This document shows positions 43,341 to 50,136 of a stretch of DNA of 64,000 nt, in pieces (position 1 is the first letter of the stretch; each line of letters opens with the position of its first letter). A program made the position numbers and the translations under genes. The notes below the pieces were generated by a model. The model was not told where the DNA came from and did not search any database. It was given only the letters and a program-made list of their open reading frames with translations. The stretch is from Arthrobacter sp. efr-133-R2A-120 (GTDB lineage Bacteria > Actinomycetota > Actinomycetes > Actinomycetales > Micrococcaceae): the NCBI RefSeq assembly GCF_030209835.1, contig NZ_JARVRF010000028.1, positions 1 to 64,000 on the forward strand. Direction: 5' to 3'.

Positions 43341-45511
43341 CACGCTGCTTGACCGAGGACGAGAGGCAACACCGATCCTGCCCCGGCTTGCCTGAGGGCG
43401 CGGCCAGCAACAGTCATGGTCCAGCGGCTGTCCGCCAGGTCATCGACCAAGAGGATGCCTTGACCCCCTAGGGATGCAAGGTTCTGTCCAAGTTCCGGAC
43501 CCACCACGAGGCGCTCCCAGACGCCGGCGAGCCGATAGGCGCTGTTGCCACCGCGCCCGCCCGTGGGGCCGCCGTGCTGGAGTTCGAGGGAACCCAAATA
43601 CGGCATCTGGCCGATCCCGGCGATGCCGCGGGCCAAGGATTCGACGAGCGCCGGCTTGTTCCTGGACGGGATGCTCACGACGGCCGCCGGACGCCCTTGG
43701 CCGCTCCACCCGGTGGATCGGCCGTCACCGGCAGACCATTCGCGCAAGACCTGCACGCAGGCCTGCAACATGGCAGGTTCAACCTCGCGGTCAGCCGCCC
43801 CGGCGGCAAAAAGTTCACGGAGGGCACCACCCCAGCCGAGATCGGTCAGGCGGGCCAGGACGCGTCCTTCGGCCAGCAACTCGTCGGGCTTGATCTTGCC
43901 TTTTACCGTCACGCCCAGCCGGTCCATGCCACTGGGCCATTGAAGCCGTGGCTCGAGCGCTAGACCCGCGCGCCGGAGGGTCTGCACGGCGGCGTCGGCG
44001 GCTGCGGCTGCCACGTCCGCCGGGAACCACTTGCCGGCGCAATTGTCGCAACGGCCGCATGCACGTGCGGATTCGTCGTCCAGGACCGCGGTGATGTATT
44101 CCATGCGGCATCCGGCGGTGTCCTGGTAAATCACCATGGAATCCTGCTCATCCACCCGGGCCTCGGCGATGCGGGCGTAGCGTTCGGCGTCGTAGATCCA
44201 CGGACGTCCCGTGGACCTCCAGCCACCGCCTACGCGCTCCACCGCTCCATCCACCGCCAAGACCTTCAGCAGGAGTTCCAAGGGCGTCCGGCGCAGGTCC
44301 ACCCGCGCCTCAAGGGCCACCGTTGACAAGGCAGAGCCGGATTCGGCCAAGACGTTGAGGACGGCTGCGGCCTTTTCCTCCGAGGGCATAGAAGCAGTCG
44401 CAAAGTACTGCCAGATTTCGCGGTCCTCGGATCCGGGCAGGAGGAGCACATCCGCATTCGCGGCGCCACGGCCGGCACGGCCGACTTGCTGGTAGTAAGC
44501 CACCGGCGATGACGGGGCACCAAGGTGGATGACGAACCCGAGATCCGGTTTATCGAAGCCCATGCCGAGCGCCGAGGTGGCAACGAGCGCCTTCACTTGG
44601 TTGTCCTTGAGGAGTTGCTCGGCCCGTTCACGATCCGCGGGGTCCGTCCGCCCGGTGTAGGACAAGACGTTGTGGCCTGCCTCGGAGAGCAGCCGTGCGG
44701 TGTCTACAGCGGCCGAAACGGTCAAGGTATAGATGATTCCGCTGCCTGGCATGTCTGCCAGATGGGTCAGCAACCAGCCAAGGCGATCCCGCGAATCGGC
44801 GAGCTTCAAGACACCCAGCCGCAAGGACTCGCGGCCAAGCTGCCCGCGGATGGTCAGCACTCCGGCGCCGAGCTGCTCTTCGATGTCATGAACCACCCGG
44901 GAGTTGGCCGTGGCTGTGGTGGCCAGCACTGGAACACTGCCAGGCAGTTGCTCGATGAGATCGGAAATGCGCCTATAGTCGGGACGGAAATCGTGTCCCC
45001 AGTCCGAAATGCAGTGAGCCTCGTCAATCACGAGGAGACCGGTACGCCGGATGAGCTCGGGAAGTTGGTTTTCCCGGAACGAAGGATTGGTGAGCCGCTC
45101 CGGCGAAACCAGGAGAACATCCACCTCGTCCGCGGCCAGTTGCTCGCGGACGTTGTCCCACTCAAGTTGATTGGCGGAGTTGATCGCCACGGCTCGCACG
45201 CCGGCACGCGCGGCCGCCGCCACTTGATCCCGCATGAGCGCAAGCAGCGGCGAAACGATGAGCGTGGGCCCTGCGCCCCGGCGCCTCAACAGCAACGACG
45301 AGACGAAGTACACAGCCGACTTGCCCCAGCCCGTCCGCTGCACCACCAAAGCGCGCCGTCCGGCGTCGACGAGCGCCTCAATCGCTTCGTACTGTCCATC
45401 GTGGAATCGGGCGTCTCCATTTCCCACAAGCTCCTTCAGGACTTCAAGGGCCTGCAGCCGGGTGGTGGACTGTTCCGCTGCGAGTAGGGCAGCATCCGGG
45501 TTGTTGGGCAT
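43340..45511 (-). CDS. RecQ-family ATP-dependent DNA helicase with C-terminal phosphoribosyltransferase-like domain
   Basis: 723 aa from ATG 45511. Helicase motifs: RTGWGKSAVYF (I, with GWGKS where RecQ has GxGKS), IDEAHCISDWGHDFRPDYRR (II/DEAH), ATTATA (III), and QQVGRAGRG (VI). The RecQ zinc cysteines follow (CRMEY ... CGRCDNC). The last ~125 residues are unlike RecQ: VVSIPSRNKPALVESLARGI and LLVDDLADSRWTMTVAGRAL match the layout of ComF-type PRTases (PRPP motif VDDxxDSxxT). Such actinobacterial proteins differ from classic RecQ, which ends in an HRDC domain. It is divergent from manB. Confidence 0.88.
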   Translation of the reverse strand: MPNNPDAALLAAEQSTTRLQALEVLKELVGNGDARFHDGQYEAIEALVDAGRRALVVQRTGWGKSAVYFVSSLLLRRRGAGPTLIVSPLLALMRDQVAAAARAGVRAVAINSANQLEWDNVREQLAADEVDVLLVSPERLTNPSFRENQLPELIRRTGLLVIDEAHCISDWGHDFRPDYRRISDLIEQLPGSVPVLATTATANSRVVHDIEEQLGAGVLTIRGQLGRESLRLGVLKLADSRDRLGWLLTHLADMPGSGIIYTLTVSAAVDTARLLSEAGHNVLSYTGRTDPADRERAEQLLKDNQVKALVATSALGMGFDKPDLGFVIHLGAPSSPVAYYQQVGRAGRGAANADVLLLPGSEDREIWQYFATASMPSEEKAAAVLNVLAESGSALSTVALEARVDLRRTPLELLLKVLAVDGAVERVGGGWRSTGRPWIYDAERYARIAEARVDEQDSMVIYQDTAGCRMEYITAVLDDESARACGRCDNCAGKWFPADVAAAAADAAVQTLRRAGLALEPRLQWPSGMDRLGVTVKGKIKPDELLAEGRVLARLTDLGWGGALRELFAAGAADREVEPAMLQACVQVLREWSAGDGRSTGWSGQGRPAAVVSIPSRNKPALVESLARGIAGIGQMPYLGSLELQHGGPTGGRGGNSAYRLAGVWERLVVGPELGQNLASLGGQGILLVDDLADSRWTMTVAGRALRQAGAGSVLPLVLGQAA

Positions 45512-45622
45512 GGCTTCAGTATTCCAGCACCCGCAGACAGCCAGAACCCGGAACGTCATCTATGTGGACAAGCGTTTTCCACAGAGATGGCGTCCCTGCG
45601 CAGCGACGCCCCCGCTCCACAG

Positions 45623-45628
45623 TAAGAT
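45623..45628 (+). promoter_or_regulatory. putative -10 box of manB-like gene (leaderless)
   Basis: TAAGAT, 7 nt, then GTG at 45636. Confidence 0.45.
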
Positions 45629-45635
45629 TGAGCGC

Positions 45636-47054
45636 GTGACTAGCGAGCAGAACAAGACATTTGACCTCTCAGCTTCCTTCAAGGCCTATGACGTGCGGGG
45701 AATCGTCGGCGAATCCATCACATCCCACATCGTGGAATCCGTCGGCGCGGCCTTCGTCGACACCCTCGGCCTGGCTGGCGAGACTGTGCTGGTTGGCGGC
45801 GACATGCGCCCGTCATCCCCCGAATTCATCAAGGCATTCGCCGACGGCGCTGCTCGCCGCGGCGCCAATGTCCAGCTCCTGGACCTCATCTCCACCGACG
45901 AGCTCTACTACGCCTGCGGTGCCCTGAACGCGGCTGGTGCCACGTTCACCGCAAGCCACAACCCCGCCGAGTACAACGGCATCAAGATGTCCAAGGCCGG
46001 CGCCCAGCCGATCTCCTCCGAAACAGGCCTCAAGGAAATCCAGGCGCTGGCGGAGAAGTACCTCAACAACGGAAGCATCCCGGCTGCAGATGTACAAGGC
46101 AAGATCAGCACCCGCGACGTCCTGAAGGACTACTCGGAGTACTTGCGCAGCCTGGTTGAACTCAAGGGCTCCCGTCCGCTGAAGATCGTCGTCGACGCTG
46201 GAAACGGCATGGCCGGGCTGACCACTCCCGCAGTGCTTGGTGACCAGCTGCTTCCTGCCCTGCCGTTCGAGATCGTCCCGCTGTACTTTGAGCTGGACGG
46301 CTCTTTCCCGAATCACCCGGCCAATCCGCTTGAGCCCGAAAACCTGCGCGATCTTCAGGCCGCAGTCATCGAGCACGGCGCGGATATCGGCCTGGCGTTC
46401 GACGGCGACGCCGACCGTTGCTTCGTGATTGACGAGAAGGGCGAACCGGTATCTCCGTCTGCCATCACCGGTATGGTTGCGCGTCGGGAAATCGCCCGCG
46501 CACAGGCAGCGGGTGAAGAGACACCCGTGATCATCCACAACCTGCTGACCTCGCGAGCAGTCCCGGAACTCGTGGCGACGGATGGTGGCAGGGCCGTTCG
46601 CACGCGCGTGGGCCACTCGTTCATCAAGGCTGTCATGGCCGAAGAAGGAGCCGTCTTCGGCGGCGAACACTCGGCGCACTTCTACTTCCGCGATTTTTGG
46701 AACGCAGACACCGGCATGCTCGCGGCCATGCACGTCTTGGCGGCACTGGGCGAGCAGGACGGCCCGCTGTCCGAGCTTGGCCGCCAGTACGAGCCGTATG
46801 TCTCTTCCGGTGAAATCAATTCCGAAATCGAAGACAAGGCAGGAGCCATTGAGCGGGTGCGCGCCGATTTCGATGACGAAGACGTCGACGTGGACACCAT
46901 GGACGGCAGCACGTTCACCGCGAAGGACGGCAGCTGGTGGTTCAATCTTCGCCCGTCCAACACTGAACCGTTCCTGCGCCTGAACGCCGAGGCGAAGGAT
47001 GTTGCCACCATGGAAAAGGTCCGGGACCGCGTGCTTGCACTGGTCCGGTCCTAA
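45636..47054 (+). CDS. phosphomannomutase/phosphoglucomutase
   Basis: 472 aa, alpha-D-phosphohexomutase family. TASHNPAEYNGIKM holds the phosphoserine (about residue 107), DGDADRCF binds Mg2+, GEHSAHFYF is the sugar-binding loop and RPSNTEPFLRL the phosphate-binding loop. It interconverts the 6- and 1-phosphates of mannose (and perhaps glucose), feeding GDP-mannose and glycan synthesis. I chose GTG 45636; the open frame upstream to 45234 lies antisense to the helicase gene and has no signals. Confidence 0.93.
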   Translation: MTSEQNKTFDLSASFKAYDVRGIVGESITSHIVESVGAAFVDTLGLAGETVLVGGDMRPSSPEFIKAFADGAARRGANVQLLDLISTDELYYACGALNAAGATFTASHNPAEYNGIKMSKAGAQPISSETGLKEIQALAEKYLNNGSIPAADVQGKISTRDVLKDYSEYLRSLVELKGSRPLKIVVDAGNGMAGLTTPAVLGDQLLPALPFEIVPLYFELDGSFPNHPANPLEPENLRDLQAAVIEHGADIGLAFDGDADRCFVIDEKGEPVSPSAITGMVARREIARAQAAGEETPVIIHNLLTSRAVPELVATDGGRAVRTRVGHSFIKAVMAEEGAVFGGEHSAHFYFRDFWNADTGMLAAMHVLAALGEQDGPLSELGRQYEPYVSSGEINSEIEDKAGAIERVRADFDDEDVDVDTMDGSTFTAKDGSWWFNLRPSNTEPFLRLNAEAKDVATMEKVRDRVLALVRS

Positions 47055-47081
47055 CCGGCAGCCCCGAAGGCGAGCAGGAGC

Positions 47082-47534
47082 ATGAGCACGGCAAGCAACG
47101 GCCTCGAAAGCACAAAGGAACAAGAGCTCCGCGAAGTCCGTGAAACGCTTGGTGCCGCCCTGGCGACGGCGCAGGAACATTTGGAACAAAACGGTGGCTT
47201 CCTGCCCTTCGCAGTCACGCTCGCGGAGGATAACGAACTTCGGATCGTCTTCGTAACGCCCGGAGAGCCGGACGACGAGGGACACGTCGACACGGAGTTG
47301 ATGTTGGCAGACATCCTCGAATTGCTGCGCCAAGGCCGTGACGAATACCGCGCGGTGGCGATCGCCAGCGACGTCATCCTTCCGGAACACGGCTCGGACG
47401 GGATTCACGCCGCGGCTGAGCACCGTAGCGGCGGGCTGATGGCAGCCGTCGTCCCCTATGTCCAGATCGCCGAAGGCTTCACCTTTGACAATGCCGAAGC
47501 TGACACCAATGAACGCCTCGTATGGGTTGACTAG
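47082..47534 (+). CDS. conserved protein of unknown function
   Basis: 150 aa, acidic, with no signal peptide or membrane helix. Mixed alpha/beta by eye: a helical N-terminus (EQELREVRETLGAALATAQEHL), then FLPFAVTLAEDNELRIVFV and VVPYVQIAEGFTFDN. I do not recognise the family. It begins 27 nt after the mutase gene and ends 24 nt before nsrR, all in one direction, so it may be co-transcribed with the mutase gene. ATG 47082 has GAGCAGGAGC just upstream. Confidence 0.65.
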   Translation: MSTASNGLESTKEQELREVRETLGAALATAQEHLEQNGGFLPFAVTLAEDNELRIVFVTPGEPDDEGHVDTELMLADILELLRQGRDEYRAVAIASDVILPEHGSDGIHAAAEHRSGGLMAAVVPYVQIAEGFTFDNAEADTNERLVWVD

Positions 47535-47545
47535 ACCTTACTCCG

Positions 47546-47551
47546 TAAGCT
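47546..47551 (+). promoter_or_regulatory. putative -10 box of nsrR (leaderless)
   Basis: TAAGCT, 7 nt, then ATG 47559. Confidence 0.45.
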
Positions 47552-47558
47552 TGAGGGC

Positions 47559-48008
47559 ATGAAGATCAATGCCTTCGCGGATGTGAGCCTGCGTGCGCTC
47601 CTGGTTCTCTCGTCCGCGCCCGCAGGTGAACTCCTGACGACCCAAAACATCGCAGACGCAGTAGGGACTCCTTACCACCACGTCAGCAAGGCCATTGTTC
47701 GGCTACGGGAGCTGGGCCTCATCGACGTCGAGCGAGGACGCAAAGGGGGATCCCGGCTCAGCGCCGCCGGACAGAAGGCCACCGTTGGCCACATCCTGCG
47801 GGAGTTGAATAACAGGCCCGATCCCGCCGAGTGCCAATCCGTGCATGGCGACTGCCCCCTGATCACCGAATGCGGCCTTCGCCATGCCCTGGCCCGCGCA
47901 AGGGAAGCCTTCTACCGGGAACTGGACGACGTCGTCGTATCCTCCCTACCGCGCCTGCGGCAAATGGCGCCGGCGTTCCAGGCGATCGGGCTACGCCCGG
48001 GGCTGTAA
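47559..48008 (+). CDS. nsrR: Rrf2 family NO-sensing repressor NsrR
   Basis: 149 aa. Winged helix at residues 1-80 (LTTQNIADAVGTPYHHVSKAIVRL is the recognition region) and three clustered Cys in ECQSVHGDCPLITEC, the [4Fe-4S] ligands of NsrR. Nitric oxide destroys the cluster and relieves repression. The next gene is hmp, 156 nt downstream with palindromes in between, so hmp is the likely target. NsrR appears to have its own leaderless promoter. Confidence 0.93.
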   Translation: MKINAFADVSLRALLVLSSAPAGELLTTQNIADAVGTPYHHVSKAIVRLRELGLIDVERGRKGGSRLSAAGQKATVGHILRELNNRPDPAECQSVHGDCPLITECGLRHALARAREAFYRELDDVVVSSLPRLRQMAPAFQAIGLRPGL

Positions 48009-48061
48009 ACCAGGGTCCTGGCGCGCCTCTGTCATCTCCGGGCTGTCGATTCGCCAAATCC

Positions 48062-48115
48062 TTCTACAGCGTGTAGAAATTTAGCTATAGATACTTGCAT
48101 TCCAAATACAAGTAT
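48062..48115. promoter_or_regulatory. hmp promoter with two palindromic operators
   Basis: TTCTACA-GCG-TGTAGAA (48062-48078) and ATACTTG-N11-CAAGTAT (48091-48115) are perfect inverted repeats. TATAGA (48086-48091), a likely -10 box, lies between and touches the second. The second palindrome is the best NsrR site candidate. Confidence 0.65.
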
Positions 48116-48164
48116 TGATCTCGGTCCGCATGCAACCCCACGGGCCACTACGACAGGAGTACCT

Positions 48165-49325
48165 ATGCTCTCGGACAAGTCCTTCCCCGTCATCGAGGCC
48201 ACCTTGCCGCTCGTCGGCTCCCGGATTGGTGACATCACCCCCAAGTTCTACTCCCGCCTCTTCGCTGCGCACCCCGAACTGCTCGATGGGCTATTCAGCC
48301 GTTCGAACCAGCGCTCCGGCAACCAGCAACAGGCCCTGGCTGGGAGCATCGCCGCGTTCGCAAGCCATCTGGTGAGCAACCCCGGCACCCTTCCGGAGAC
48401 GGTCCTGTCGCGCATTGCACACCGCCATGCTGCCCTGGGGATCACCGAGCCGCAGTACCAAGTGGTCTACGAGCACCTCTTCGCCGCCATCGCGGAGGAC
48501 CTGGCAGAAGTCATCACCCCTGAAATCGCCGAAGCCTGGACAGAGGTCTATTGGCTCATGGCAGACGCGCTGATCAAGCTCGAAAAGGGGCTCTACGCAG
48601 CGCAGGCCAACGGCAGGATGTGGAGCCCTCGGAAGGTCGTGTCCAAGACTCCCGCCGGTACCGGGTCCATGACCTTCACCCTGGAGCCGGCCGACGATAC
48701 CGCCATCACCGCAGCACTGCCGGGCCAATACATCAGCGTCAAGGTCACCCTCCCGGACGGCCTGCGCCAGGTCCGCCAGTACTCGCTTTCGGGCGATGCC
48801 GGCACCAGCCGTAGCTTCACGACCAAGATCGACGACGGCGGCGAGGTCTCGCCCGTGTTGCACAACACGGTCGTGGTGGGCGATGTCCTGGAGATCTCCA
48901 ACCCCTACGGCGAGATCACGCTCAAGGATGGCGACGGTCCCGTGGTCCTCGCCTCGGCCGGAATCGGCTGCACGCCCACGGCTTCCATCCTGCGCTCGCT
49001 CGCCGATTCCGGCTCCGACCGCCAAATCCTGGTCCTGCACGCGGAGAGCAATCTGGACAGTTGGGCCTTGCGCGGGCAGATGACGGACGACGTCGAGCGC
49101 CTGGACGCAGCGGAACTCCAGCTCTGGCTGGAGGAACCGCAGCCCGGGTCCAATGCCGGCTTCATGTCCCTGCGCGAAGTGGACCTTCCGGCGGATGCCT
49201 CGCTGTATCTGTGCGGACCGCTGCCATTCATGAAGCACATCCGCAACGAAGCCATCAACGCCGGAATCCCTGCCACAAAGATTCACTACGAAGTCTTCGG
49301 ACCTGATATCTGGCTCGCCAACTAG
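48165..49325 (+). CDS. hmp: flavohemoglobin, nitric oxide dioxygenase
   Basis: 386 aa. Globin domain 1-140 with the proximal His in RIAHRHAALG (about 85-90), FAD domain with RQYSLSGD (~205), and NAD domain with GIGCTPTASIL (~265). It turns NO into nitrate using O2 and NAD(P)H, protecting against nitrosative stress. ATG 48165 has AGGAG 8 nt upstream. It is controlled by the upstream operator and probably by NsrR. Confidence 0.96.
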   Translation: MLSDKSFPVIEATLPLVGSRIGDITPKFYSRLFAAHPELLDGLFSRSNQRSGNQQQALAGSIAAFASHLVSNPGTLPETVLSRIAHRHAALGITEPQYQVVYEHLFAAIAEDLAEVITPEIAEAWTEVYWLMADALIKLEKGLYAAQANGRMWSPRKVVSKTPAGTGSMTFTLEPADDTAITAALPGQYISVKVTLPDGLRQVRQYSLSGDAGTSRSFTTKIDDGGEVSPVLHNTVVVGDVLEISNPYGEITLKDGDGPVVLASAGIGCTPTASILRSLADSGSDRQILVLHAESNLDSWALRGQMTDDVERLDAAELQLWLEEPQPGSNAGFMSLREVDLPADASLYLCGPLPFMKHIRNEAINAGIPATKIHYEVFGPDIWLAN

Positions 49326-49377
49326 CAAGCAGCAGATGACCCCAACTAGTCCCCACCGCCACCCTCGCCTCGCAAGT

Positions 49378-49430
49378 CCCCACCGGGTCCCAGCCCTCGC
49401 AAGCTCAGGCAGGGACCCTCGCCGGTGGGC
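49378..49430. repeat. family G intergenic repeat, copy 3 (inverted)
   Basis: Reads CCCCACCGGGTCCCAGCCC ... TCGCAAGCTC ... GCCGGTGGGC, the reverse complement of the copy at 8767. Confidence 0.6.
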
Positions 49431-49465
49431 CCCCACGGCCAAGGAACCCTGGCGGCGTGGGCCCA

Positions 49466-49520
49466 CGCAGTTGTTGTCGTTTTGGAGCCTCAAAACGACA
49501 ACAACTGCGAGTCAGTTGGG
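49466..49520. repeat. family A intergenic palindrome, copy 2
   Basis: Perfect 19-bp arms (49466-49484 and 49491-49509; CGCAGTTGTTGTCGTTTTG and its mirror), 6-nt loop, with the flank GAGTCAGTTGGGC. The flank runs into the TetR stop codon at 49512, so the repeat supplies the last codons of that gene. Confidence 0.9.
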
Positions 49521-50135
49521 CGGCCCAACCAGCAGTGGCAGCATCACTTCATCCACCACGTGCACCAAGAAATCGTCATCAATCGGCATTCCGGAGAAGA
49601 TGAACCTCTGCCTGAGCAAGGCGGGGCCGGCTTCGATCCTCGTCTCCGTGGCCAGGCCGGGATCGCATTCGCCGCGGGCCGCGGCCTGCTCAATGATCGC
49701 GCGCATGATCTTAGCTACGTTGCCGCGGGCGTACTCCCGGATCTGAGCCGCCACCGCCGGATTCTGGAGCGCCTCCCCCAACAACCCGCGCATGGCTTGC
49801 CCCACCGCTCCTTCCAGTTGTTGGGCCACGAGCCGCAATATCGCCAGGGCGTCTTCGCGCAGGCTGCCGGTATCCGGCGCGGATGCCGGACCGGGCATGG
49901 CATCGTAGGCTGCCTCGAGCACCAAGGCCGCACGTCCGGGCCACCGCCTGTAGAGCGAAGCTTTACTCGCCCTGGCGCGTTCGGCCACGCTGTCCATCGT
50001 CAACGCCGCGTAGCCTGACTCGGCGATCTCTGCCCGGACTGCTTCGAAGATTGCGCTGTTCAGGGCCGCCCCGCGGCGGCGCGGCAACTTTCGATGGTCC
50101 CGCTGTTCGGGTGTCTGGTCCCGTTGCCCCGGCAT
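49512..50135 (-). CDS. TetR family transcription regulator
   Basis: 207 aa from ATG 50135 (MPGQRDQ). The helix-turn-helix is at about 30-75 (IFEAVRAEIAESGYAALTM, ARASKASLYRRWPGRAAL). The ligand domain is typical TetR_C. It starts one base after the stop of the upstream rifampicin-phosphotransferase-like gene on the same strand, so they form an operon. The palindrome TTAGAGAAC-N5-GTTCTCTAA before that gene is the likely operator. The C-terminus ends inside a family A repeat. Confidence 0.9.
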   Translation of the reverse strand: MPGQRDQTPEQRDHRKLPRRRGAALNSAIFEAVRAEIAESGYAALTMDSVAERARASKASLYRRWPGRAALVLEAAYDAMPGPASAPDTGSLREDALAILRLVAQQLEGAVGQAMRGLLGEALQNPAVAAQIREYARGNVAKIMRAIIEQAAARGECDPGLATETRIEAGPALLRQRFIFSGMPIDDDFLVHVVDEVMLPLLVGPPN

Positions 50136-50136
50136 C

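Noticed and set aside
45813..47423. 536-codon minus-strand frame over the phosphomannomutase gene
   Set aside because: Antisense shadow; the plus strand encodes all mutase motifs.
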